From Brytella acorum (GTDB taxonomy: Bacteria; Pseudomonadota; Alphaproteobacteria; Acetobacterales; Acetobacteraceae), in contig NZ_JARBJP010000001.1 in NCBI RefSeq assembly GCF_029309905.1, positions 310,001 through 374,000 on the forward strand: DNA of 64,000 bases, read 5' to 3'. The translations under genes were made by a program, and so were the position numbers. The stretch's first letter is position 1. Each line of letters opens with the position of its first letter. Shown piece by piece: positions 1 through 7,782 of the stretch. Under the pieces are notes generated by a model. It had not been told where the DNA came from. It did no database searches and worked only from the letters and a program-made list of their open reading frames with translations.

Positions 1-648
1 CGCCTGACGCTCGTCGACCAGGAAGCCGATGGACATGGCATGCATGCCCCATGCCTCGATGGGGATAAGTTTTCCGTTCTCCACGAACGGTTTGGCGTGC
101 TGTCCCAGCATGCGAGGCAGAGACGGGCCGTAAATATCGGCATCGAGCATACCGGTGCGCAGCCCAAGCCGGGCAAGACCGGCCGCGACGTTGACGGCGG
201 TAGTCGACTTTCCGACACCGCCTTTGCCGGACGCGACGGCGATGATGGCGCGCACCTGCGGCAGTAGCTTCCCACCCGGGCGCGCTTCCGGCGTGCCGGG
301 ATTGTTGGCGGGGGCATCCAGTCGGAAGGGGCGATGGCCGCCTCCGATCGGCGGCTGGCCCGGCGCACGATGAGCGGTCAGGATGATGGTCGCCTTGTCG
401 ATCCCCGGTAACTGAGCGATCGCGGCTTCGGCCCTGGGACGGAGGGGTTCGAGTTTCTCGACGTCGGCGCGCGATGTCGACAATGAGATATGAGCATGCC
501 CGTCATGCACCGCGACGCCTTCGAGGGAAGCGAAGGACAGAACATTGGAAGCGCCGCTTTCATCCTTCACGAGGCGCAGCGTCTCAAGGATACGTCCTGA
601 ATCTGCTCCGTTTTCAGGGCCGTTTTCGGGAATGTTGGAAGAAGTCAT
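1..648 (-). CDS. mrp: Mrp/ApbC-family iron-sulfur cluster carrier ATPase (partial, N-terminal part)
   Basis: The gene runs off the left edge of the window. The visible 216 codons start at an ATG on the minus strand at 648 and stay open to base 1. An N-terminal MIP18/DUF59-like domain covers about residues 15-85. A proline/glycine-rich linker follows, then a P-loop ATPase domain with the deviant Walker A GKGGVGKST and the motif DADIYGPS. Both are hallmarks of the Mrp/NBP35 family, cytoplasmic carriers that deliver Fe-S clusters to apo-proteins. The C-terminal CxxC cluster ligands expected in this family lie outside the window. The gene is divergent from opgC across a 291-bp gap. Family assignment is secure. 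Confidence 0.93.
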   Translation of the reverse strand, partial: MTSSNIPENGPENGADSGRILETLRLVKDESGASNVLSFASLEGVAVHDGHAHISLSTSRADVEKLEPLRPRAEAAIAQLPGIDKATIILTAHRAPGQPPIGGGHRPFRLDAPANNPGTPEARPGGKLLPQVRAIIAVASGKGGVGKSTTAVNVAAGLARLGLRTGMLDADIYGPSLPRMLGQHAKPFVENGKLIPIEAWGMHAMSIGFLVDERQA

Positions 649-697
649 GACGGTCCTTCGATTATGCCGGGGGGACGGAGGTGCGGCTTTCGTCAAA

Positions 698-767
698 CAG
701 GATGGTCTAGGCAGGATGGTCCAGGCGGGATAGCTCGGACGATCTGGTCCGGACCGAGCGGCCTGGA
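698..767. repeat. Degenerate 14-bp tandem repeat in the mrp/opgC intergenic region
   Basis: Five consecutive 14-bp units can be aligned at 698, 712, 726, 740 and 754. The first two differ at one position (CAGGATGGTCTAGG and CAGGATGGTCCAGG). The next three are progressively diverged but keep a GG-rich end. The array sits between the divergent starts of mrp and opgC. It could be a worn tandem duplication or a set of protein-binding sites spaced at 14 bp. Nothing in the sequence settles which. Confidence 0.5.
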
Positions 768-939
768 CTGGGGTGGCAATCCGCAGTCTATCACGCGTAG
801 CCGCGCGCAGGGAGTGGAACCCGACGTCATCGTTGCGTATGAACGCAGTCCCGTGGAGAGATTGACAGGATCGTGACCATCGGGACCGGGGTGGCGTGAA
901 TCACGGACCGGGTCATACCAGCATGCAGGGGAAGAACTG

Positions 940-2118
940 ATGGGTCAGGGCGCGCCACAGGGCCATAATGCCGCCACTCCGCGAAAGCGCCGCGACCATC
1001 GTGTTGACGCCCTCCGCGGCCTCGCGCTGCTGATGATGCTGTGTGACCATGCCCCGCAGGACGTGCTCAATCGTTTCACGATGCGTAATTTCGGCTTTGC
1101 GGATGCCGCCGAAATCTTCGTACTTCTGGCGGGCTATGCGTCGTGGCTCGCCTATGGCCGCCGCATTCTGCGCGGGCCGCCGGAGGGCGGATGGCTTTAC
1201 ACTGTGGAGCGGATCCTGAGGCGCTGCTGGCGCCTTTATCTATTCCAGATGATCATGCTGTTCGTCTCGATTCTCACGATTCGGCGCTGGCGCCATTATG
1301 ACCCCGTGCCCGTCGATTTCCTGGAGCCGGAGCTGGCTCATGGTTCGGGATGGGTCTGGCATGTGCTCACATTAGAGGCGCTACCCAACAATCTGAATAT
1401 TCTACCGCTTTATATCGTACTGCTTTTCAGCATTCCGCTGATGGTCTGGCTGTGGTCGCGTTCGCCCTGGCTGCTGCTGGGCGTGAGTTTCGTGTTGTGG
1501 GTGGTGGCCAATTTCAATCCATCCATCAATTTCCCGAACTGGCTGGACCCCGATGGCTGGTATTTCGATCCGTTGGCATGGCAGTTCATTTTCGTGCTCG
1601 GCATGCTTTCCGCATGGGTCGCGGGCAGGAACGACGGCAACCTGCCGATTCCGCGCTGGCTGCGATGGACATGCGTGGGGCTTCTGATTTTCGGCGCCTT
1701 CGAACGTTTCCCTTATGCCCAGTGGGGGCTTCCTGATCTGACGCCGATCACCCCGCCTTCAGCCGATAAATCCATCCTCGCGTTTCCGCGCTGGACGGAA
1801 GCCATGGCCATCCTCTTCGTCGTGCAGTCGTCTGTGACGGCTATCAGGGTGTCGGAAACGAAAATCGGGCAGGCTTTTGCCCTGCTTGGACGTCATTCGC
1901 TCGAAGTCTTCAGTCTCGGCACGGTTCTGGATCTTTTTGCCCGTCTTTTCATGAATAGCGCGGGAGACGGTTGGTGGGTGCAGGTGGTCGTGAACGTGAC
2001 GGGTCTTCTGGCGGTTTTCATGATGGCCTGGTGGCTGGACAGGCATCGGCGGGAAGCGGCTCTCATGGCTGGCGAAACGCGGGCCGAGGCACGACGGAAA
2101 GCGCTTGAAAACTCTTGA
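940..2118 (+). CDS. opgC: OpgC-family membrane acyltransferase (periplasmic glucan substitution)
   Basis: The 392-residue protein is an OpgC/acyltransferase-3-type integral membrane protein. A basic N-terminus (about residues 1-20) leads into the signature stretch around DHRVDALRGLALLMM with a nearby histidine. About ten hydrophobic segments follow, up to residue 370, and the cytoplasmic tail is charged. OpgC proteins add succinyl or other acyl groups to osmoregulated periplasmic glucans. The start ATG has a purine-rich GGGGAAG upstream. The same segment of chromosome carries opgG and opgH, which make the glucan backbone, so a role in OPG modification fits the context. The donor and exact substituent cannot be read from sequence. 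Confidence 0.88.
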   Translation: MGQGAPQGHNAATPRKRRDHRVDALRGLALLMMLCDHAPQDVLNRFTMRNFGFADAAEIFVLLAGYASWLAYGRRILRGPPEGGWLYTVERILRRCWRLYLFQMIMLFVSILTIRRWRHYDPVPVDFLEPELAHGSGWVWHVLTLEALPNNLNILPLYIVLLFSIPLMVWLWSRSPWLLLGVSFVLWVVANFNPSINFPNWLDPDGWYFDPLAWQFIFVLGMLSAWVAGRNDGNLPIPRWLRWTCVGLLIFGAFERFPYAQWGLPDLTPITPPSADKSILAFPRWTEAMAILFVVQSSVTAIRVSETKIGQAFALLGRHSLEVFSLGTVLDLFARLFMNSAGDGWWVQVVVNVTGLLAVFMMAWWLDRHRREAALMAGETRAEARRKALENS

Positions 2119-2330
2119 TGTCCATAACGAACGGACCTGATGGTTCAGACGCGCCCGCATACTGAAAAGAGGGATCGGTTCCCCTAATCTCGTATATTTG
2201 AAATTGCGATCCAAACTTTAATGAAGAAATGAACTTCTTCAGTGTTAGAAGAAGATGGCGGTAGTAAACGTGATAATATAGCCCGCGTTCAGGGCAGAAG
2301 AATAGTGTTGCTGCCGGACGGAGGCAATAA
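2119..2330 (+). promoter_or_regulatory. AT-richer upstream region of the DUF3034 gene
   Basis: This 212-bp gap is visibly more AT-rich than its surroundings. It contains a perfect 7-bp hairpin (TGAAGAA at 2222-2228 with TTCTTCA at 2235-2241). A TAATAT box at 2274-2279 resembles a -10 element, but no good -35 stands at the right distance. A GGAGG ribosome-binding site lies just before the ATG at 2331. A promoter for the downstream gene is likely here; the exact start is not. Confidence 0.35.
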
Positions 2331-3389
2331 ATGCTTACTCTTCCTGAATTGACTTCCATAAGTTCGAGCGCGGGTCGTCAAAAATATCGTTTTGATTTCC
2401 CGACATCTTCGGGGAGTTTAAGATGTTTTCTCGTCACTGCTGTTTCTGCGCTCTATTTATTCCCAATGCGCGCCGTGGCGGCGTCGAACACGCCTGCAAC
2501 CGCACAGGTCAATCTCGGTCCCGCCGTTACGGATGGCGAGGCTCCCGCGACCGGACAGTCGGAAAATGATTTCTCTCTTTCACGTCTTTTCGACGGGCAG
2601 AGGACGCTCGGCACGAGTGGGCTGAGTTCGCTGGAAGGGTCGAGCGGCGGCGGTATCGCAAGCTGGGCGACGATCGGCGGTTATGGAAGTGACAAGGGCG
2701 TCGGGATGGCCTTCCATTACAGCTACGTCAACGTCACGAATTACTGGGACCAAAATGTCGGCGCGCTCATGGGTTTCTATGATCGTGTGGAAATTTCCTA
2801 TTCGCATAATTTCTTTCAGACGCGTGGTACCGGTGCGAAGCTTGGAATTGGTCGGGGCTATCAGTTCGACCTCGATACGGGCGGCATCAAGGTCCGGCTT
2901 TTCGGACACTTGCTGGACAAGACGTTGATCCCCCAGGTTTCCGTGGGGGCCATGTACAAGCATGACGGGGATTCCAAGGTCATCCATGAAGTGGGTTCGA
3001 AAAGCACGGACGGGGCGGATGTCTATATTGCCGCGACGAAGCTTTTTCCCAAGCTGGGACTTCTGATCGACACGACGATGCGCCTGACCAAAGGTAACGA
3101 GTGGGGTATTCTGGGCTTCGGCGGAGACCGTAACAACAATTATTATCCGCAGTTCGAGGGTTCTCTGGGCTATCTGCCCTCGTTTCTTCCGGGTCTGGTT
3201 GTGGGAGTGGAATATCGGACCAAGCCGCGCAACCAGAATTTTACACCGGAAAGCAACTGGTTCGATGTTTACGCCAGTTATTTCGTCAACAAGCATCTCA
3301 ACATAACGGCGGCTTATGTTTCGCTCGGCACGATTGCGACTTTTCGCGACCAGACGGGTGTTTATTTCTCGGTGCAGACCGGATTTTGA
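2331..3389 (+). CDS. DUF3034 family outer-membrane beta-barrel protein
   Basis: The 352-residue protein has an N-terminal hydrophobic signal segment at about residues 28-50, ending near an Ala-Ala processing site. A body rich in alternating polar and aromatic residues follows and ends in Phe (QTGF), as outer-membrane barrels do. The arrangement ASWATIGGYGSDKG, then GAKLGIGRGY, VSVGAMYKHDGD, GILGFGGD and GVEYRTKP matches the DUF3034 family as I know it, whose function is not established. The GGAGG before the ATG supports this start, although a shorter form starting nearer the signal segment is conceivable. It stands between opgC and the protease gene in the glucan locus, so an envelope role is reasonable. 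Confidence 0.75.
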   Translation: MLTLPELTSISSSAGRQKYRFDFPTSSGSLRCFLVTAVSALYLFPMRAVAASNTPATAQVNLGPAVTDGEAPATGQSENDFSLSRLFDGQRTLGTSGLSSLEGSSGGGIASWATIGGYGSDKGVGMAFHYSYVNVTNYWDQNVGALMGFYDRVEISYSHNFFQTRGTGAKLGIGRGYQFDLDTGGIKVRLFGHLLDKTLIPQVSVGAMYKHDGDSKVIHEVGSKSTDGADVYIAATKLFPKLGLLIDTTMRLTKGNEWGILGFGGDRNNNYYPQFEGSLGYLPSFLPGLVVGVEYRTKPRNQNFTPESNWFDVYASYFVNKHLNITAAYVSLGTIATFRDQTGVYFSVQTGF

Positions 3390-3469
3390 GCTTTCCTCAA
3401 GCGGAAGAGACGGTCGTCCCCGCCAGATGGTGGTGACGACATGCCATCATCTGGGATAGCGTGCGGCTC

Positions 3470-5071
3470 ATGCGACTCCGCTTTCTTCCTGCCGTCCTCC
3501 TCGGTGGCACCGTCCTGACCGCGTTTCTTCCGTTCTTTGGCGGCTCTTCCGTCATGAATCGTGCCCATGCTCAGGCAAGGCCCTCCGCCCCGCCGGCGCC
3601 TGTGGCTCCAGTGCCTGTGACTTCAGCGCCCGGAGTTCCAGTGTCCGGGGTTCCAGTGTCTGCCAGCGGGCATCCTGTCCCTGACAGCTTCGCCGATCTG
3701 GCGGAGCGACTGCTGCCGGCCGTGGTGAACGTCTCGATCTCCGCGACCCTCAAGCCGGGTCAGGACGACGAGGACGAGGACGGCGAAGGTGATGATTCTC
3801 CGGCGGTTCCCGAGTTTCCGCCCGGTTCGCCGATGGAGAAGTTCTTTCACGACTTCATGAACCGCAAACCGTCTCCCGACGAACCGCCCCGGAAGATGCA
3901 GGCACTGGGGTCCGGCTTCATCGTATCGCCGGACGGCTACATCGTGACTAACAACCATGTGGTGAAGGATGCCGATCAGGTCTCCGTCACCCTGCAGGAC
4001 GATACGGTCCTGAAGGCTCACATCATCGGTCGCGACAGCCGGACGGATCTCGCCGTGATCAAGGTCGATCCGCCGCATCCGCTGCCAACGGTCGCATTTG
4101 GCGACAGTGACAAGGCGCGCGTGGGCGACTGGGTGCTGGCCATCGGCAATCCCTTCGGTCTGGCCGGAACCGTGACGGCGGGTATCGTGTCGTCACGGGG
4201 CCGCAGTATCGATCGCGGCGCTTACGACGATTTCATTCAGACGGACGCTCCAATCAATCGTGGTAACTCCGGCGGCCCGCTGTTCAACCTCAAGGGCGAG
4301 GTCGTGGGCATCAATACGGCCATCTACAGCCCGTCCGGTGGCTCGATTGGTATCGGCTTCTCCATCCCTTCGAACGACGCGCGCGGAATCATCGACCAGC
4401 TTCGCAAGGTGGGACATGTCCAGCGCGGCTGGATGGGGATTCGCGTGCAGGACGTGACCCACGATATTGCGGACAGTCTGGGTCTGAAGACCTCGCACGG
4501 CGCACTCGTCGCCAATGTCGAGGCCAAGGGACCGGCCGAGATCTCGGGGTTCAAAACCGGCGACGTGATCCTGCAGTTGAACGGTAGTCCAGTTGACGGA
4601 CGTTCGCTGCCGCGCCTTGTGGCGGAGCTGGCACCCGGCACGAAGGCGCATTTCAGCGTCTGGCGCAAAGGCGCGTCCGTCAATCTTGACGTGCTGCTCA
4701 AGCCCTCTCCGGAAGCCCCGGATATGCCGCCCGCCGCTGCCAGGGCGACGAAGGGGGCCAAAACCATCGCGCTCGCTGATCTCGGCCTGACGATCGGTGC
4801 GATCGACGATGATGTCCGCACCAAATACAAGTTGTCGGATTCCCAGCGTGGCGTCGTGGTCGCGGACGTGAAGGCGGATGGTCCCGCGGCGGAGCGCGGT
4901 ATCGAGGTCGGCAACCTCGTGACCGAAGTGCAGCAGGTGGAAGTCGACTCGCCTGAGGCCTTCTCCAGGGAAATCACGCGCGCGCGCCAACAGAAAAAGC
5001 ACTCCGTCCTGCTTTTGCTACAAGACGGAGACGGGCTGCGCTGGGTGCCGCTGCCGCTCGACGGCAACTGA
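3470..5071 (+). CDS. degP: Periplasmic serine protease/chaperone of the Do (DegP/HtrA) family
   Basis: The protein has about 533 residues. A signal peptide ends near AHAQA. An acidic, proline-rich linker contains the run DDEDEDGEGDD. A trypsin-like domain carries the catalytic triad His163 (NNHVV), Asp193 (RTDLAV) and Ser267 (GNSGGP), with spacing typical of DegP. Two PDZ domains follow at about residues 300-400 and 440-525. Such proteases degrade or refold misfolded envelope proteins. The ATG at 3470 is preferred; an in-frame GTG at 3461 would add three residues. Its stop is only 3 bp from the next gene's GTG, so the two are probably co-transcribed. It could equally be named degQ or mucD. 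Confidence 0.93.
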   Translation: MRLRFLPAVLLGGTVLTAFLPFFGGSSVMNRAHAQARPSAPPAPVAPVPVTSAPGVPVSGVPVSASGHPVPDSFADLAERLLPAVVNVSISATLKPGQDDEDEDGEGDDSPAVPEFPPGSPMEKFFHDFMNRKPSPDEPPRKMQALGSGFIVSPDGYIVTNNHVVKDADQVSVTLQDDTVLKAHIIGRDSRTDLAVIKVDPPHPLPTVAFGDSDKARVGDWVLAIGNPFGLAGTVTAGIVSSRGRSIDRGAYDDFIQTDAPINRGNSGGPLFNLKGEVVGINTAIYSPSGGSIGIGFSIPSNDARGIIDQLRKVGHVQRGWMGIRVQDVTHDIADSLGLKTSHGALVANVEAKGPAEISGFKTGDVILQLNGSPVDGRSLPRLVAELAPGTKAHFSVWRKGASVNLDVLLKPSPEAPDMPPAAARATKGAKTIALADLGLTIGAIDDDVRTKYKLSDSQRGVVVADVKADGPAAERGIEVGNLVTEVQQVEVDSPEAFSREITRARQQKKHSVLLLLQDGDGLRWVPLPLDGN

Positions 5072-5074
5072 TCG

Positions 5075-6097
5075 GTGGGATTGGGAGGCTGGAGAGTGGC
5101 GCTGCGGTCGGCCGGACCGTGGCGACAGACGTTGCGCACGCTCATCGCCGTCAGCGGTGCGTGGATCGTCGGCAATCTTCTGGGGCTGCCGGAGACGATC
5201 TGGGCGCTCATCACGGCTCTGATCGTCACGCAGGCGCGCATTACCGATACCGTTTCGACCGCGCGCGACCAGATCACAGGAACCCTGATCGGCGCCGTGG
5301 CCGGGACGGCGGTCATTCTGGCGCGCATTCTGAGCGATTGTTACTGGCCGCCTTTCTGGCTCGCGCTGGCGCCGCTCACCTTTCTCGCGGCGGTAAAGCC
5401 CGCGCTGCGCTTTTCGGCGATCACATTGATGATCGTGACACTCCTGCCGGTTTCGGGCAGTCCGTTCGGACCGCTCAAGGATCGTCTCCTCGCGATTTTT
5501 CTTGGAACGGTCATTTCGGTCGTCGTGTCGCGACTGGTCCTGCATGAAAGTGCGTGCCGCAAAGCATTTCTGCAGGCCGCCCAGCTTTTTCGGGAACTGG
5601 GCGATCTTCTCGGCGCCGCGCTGGCGGAACGGGATCACTGGGCAAAACTCGAGGAGAAAGGGGAACGTTGCGTGTCTCTGCTCAACGACCTCAACTCACA
5701 TGTGATCGAGGCCCGACAGGAACGTTTCGGAAAACTCGATGAGCGTCGTACGATTCTGATCGCGCTTCCGCCTCTGATGCGGCGTCTGATGGGAGACACG
5801 CTGCTGGCGGCCCGGATGGGGGATGCTGGAACGGATGTGATGCGCGGAGGACTGGCTGAAGCCTGTGAGGGCCTCAAAAGCGCTTATGATGAACTCGCCG
5901 ACGCCTGTGAGGCGCGTGCGCGTCACAACATGAAGAAAAAAGAGAGCGCGGCTTCGAAAGATGATCTTGCGGCATTGCTTTCGCGCCTGGGGCACGAAAG
6001 CATACCGGAACTTAGTTTTGTCATCGGACTTCTGAGTGAGGATCTTGAGCGTGCGGGATGCCTTCTTGGCGTCGTCGTCAAAGACAGGTCAAAATGA
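5075..6097 (+). CDS. FUSC-type inner-membrane protein (aromatic acid exporter-like)
   Basis: The 340-residue protein has an N-terminal half of about five closely spaced hydrophobic segments (residues 15-155). The soluble C-terminal half is mostly alpha-helical. This resembles one half of the fusaric-acid-resistance/aromatic acid exporter fold, which in larger members is about 650 residues and duplicated. The tightly coupled GTG at 5075 follows degP by 3 bp. A second in-frame GTG at 5096 has a better GGGAGG upstream and may be the real start. Substrate is unknown. Its position between degP and opgG suggests envelope stress or glucan export, but that is inference. It ends in a 158-bp AT-rich gap before opgG. 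Confidence 0.6.
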   Translation: MGLGGWRVALRSAGPWRQTLRTLIAVSGAWIVGNLLGLPETIWALITALIVTQARITDTVSTARDQITGTLIGAVAGTAVILARILSDCYWPPFWLALAPLTFLAAVKPALRFSAITLMIVTLLPVSGSPFGPLKDRLLAIFLGTVISVVVSRLVLHESACRKAFLQAAQLFRELGDLLGAALAERDHWAKLEEKGERCVSLLNDLNSHVIEARQERFGKLDERRTILIALPPLMRRLMGDTLLAARMGDAGTDVMRGGLAEACEGLKSAYDELADACEARARHNMKKKESAASKDDLAALLSRLGHESIPELSFVIGLLSEDLERAGCLLGVVVKDRSK

Positions 6098-6255
6098 AAT
6101 GGTTTGACATGTCACTTTGGTGTGTCTGTCGAACTCGTGCCGTATTCCGGGCGCAGGACTTTCTGTGTGTTTTGTTTCGTCTCGATATATGGTTACGAAT
6201 TGCAAAAAAACGTGCGGTGTGCCCAACCGGGCCGTCGTGATCAAAGGAGTGAGTT

Positions 6256-7782
6256 GTGCGGCGTCGTGATTTCGTAAAGACTGGAGCTGGACTTTCGCTC
6301 GTTGGGGCTGTCGGGCGTGGAGCACGCGCGGCGGCACCCGCGCCGAATACGCCGACGCCGTTTGATGACACGACGGTCAAGCAGATCGCGCAGAAGCTGG
6401 CGAAAAGCGATTACAACCCGCCATCCGAGCGTCTCCCATCGGCCATCCATGACCTGAATTTCGATCAGTTTCGTGGGATCGCCTTCCGCCCTGAGCGGGC
6501 CTTGTGGCACGGCGAAAATCTGAACTTCGACGTCGAATTTTTCCCCCGGGGCTATCTCTACAAGCCGCAGATTTTCATGAACGAGGTCATCGACGGCAAG
6601 TCCAGCCGCATTGTCTATGACCCGGACATGTTCACTTATGAAGATCCGATGCTGAGAGTGACGGACGATCTCGGCTTTGCCGGACTGCGTCTGCGCAATC
6701 CTCTGAATTCTGCCGGGGTGTTCGAGGAATGTGCCGTGTTCCTCGGGGCCTCCTATTTCCGCGCCGTCGCGAAAGGCCAGTTCTACGGTCTTTCAGCACG
6801 TGGTTTCGCCAATGGCACGGGAAATTCGAAAGGCGAGGAATTCGCCACGTTCCGTGAGTTCTGGCTCGAAAAGCCGAAGGCGGGCGTCGATTCGGTCGTG
6901 ATTCACGCACTGATGGACAGCAAGTCCGTCACCGCCGCGTTCCGATTTACGATCCGGCCCGGCGTGACGACCGTCTTTGACGTTCAGTCCTCCTTCTTTC
7001 CACGCGTCGATATCACCGAGGGCGGCGTCGCAGCTCTGACGGGCATGTTCTATTTCGACACCAACGATCGCAATCGCGTGGACGACTGGCGCCCGGCGGC
7101 CCATGACAGCGAGGCTCTTCAGGTCTGGACGGGTACGGGCGGACAGCTTTATCGCCCGCTCGCCAACCCCGTGGAACTCCAGTTCTCGGCGTTTGGCGAT
7201 ACGAATCCTCACGGTTTCGGTCTGATGCAGCGCAAACGCTCGTTTGCCGATTTCCAGGATCTGGCGCTGACCTATGAGAAGCGTCCCTCCCTGTGGATCG
7301 AACCGATCGGGGACTGGGGCAGCGGCGCGGTCGATCTGGTGGAAATTCCGACACCCAACGAAGTGAATGACAACATCGTCTCCTTCTGGCGGCCTACAAA
7401 ACCGATGGAGAAGAACCACGAATACGACTTCACCTATCGGATGTACTGGGGCTGGGACACGCCGTGGCCCACGGATCTGGCACGCGTCTCCGCCACGCGG
7501 GTCGGCAGCGTCACGGATCATCCCGATGCGCGTATGTTCGTGATCGATTTCGACGGCAAGCCCTTCGAGAATTTACCGCCGAACGCGCAGTTCCACCTGA
7601 TCCCGCGCAGCTCGGTAGGAACGATCCGCAACGTGGTGGTGGAGCCCAACCCGAATATCAAGGGCTGGCGTACCACGTTCGAATTTTATCCCGGGGACGC
7701 GAAGCTGGCCGAACTGCAATGCCAGCTTGCCGATGACAAGGCTCCCGTTTCCGAACAGTGGATGTATCATTGGACTCCCTGA
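6256..7782 (+). CDS. opgG: Periplasmic glucan biosynthesis protein OpgG/OpgD (MdoG/MdoD)
   Basis: The 508-residue protein begins with a Tat-type signal (RRRDFVK, then a hydrophobic stretch ending near ARAA). The MdoG beta-sandwich protein follows at about residues 40-505, with family stretches such as FRGIAFRPERALW, FFPRGYLYKPQIFMNE and YGLSARGFANGTG. OpgG proteins act in the periplasm in building and branching beta-1,2/1,6-glucans. A Tat signal is typical of the paralogue OpgD, so either name could apply; only one copy is seen here. The GTG start is supported by AAAGGAG 7 bp upstream. It overlaps the start of opgH, indicating an operon. Confidence 0.92.
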   Translation: MRRRDFVKTGAGLSLVGAVGRGARAAAPAPNTPTPFDDTTVKQIAQKLAKSDYNPPSERLPSAIHDLNFDQFRGIAFRPERALWHGENLNFDVEFFPRGYLYKPQIFMNEVIDGKSSRIVYDPDMFTYEDPMLRVTDDLGFAGLRLRNPLNSAGVFEECAVFLGASYFRAVAKGQFYGLSARGFANGTGNSKGEEFATFREFWLEKPKAGVDSVVIHALMDSKSVTAAFRFTIRPGVTTVFDVQSSFFPRVDITEGGVAALTGMFYFDTNDRNRVDDWRPAAHDSEALQVWTGTGGQLYRPLANPVELQFSAFGDTNPHGFGLMQRKRSFADFQDLALTYEKRPSLWIEPIGDWGSGAVDLVEIPTPNEVNDNIVSFWRPTKPMEKNHEYDFTYRMYWGWDTPWPTDLARVSATRVGSVTDHPDARMFVIDFDGKPFENLPPNAQFHLIPRSSVGTIRNVVVEPNPNIKGWRTTFEFYPGDAKLAELQCQLADDKAPVSEQWMYHWTP

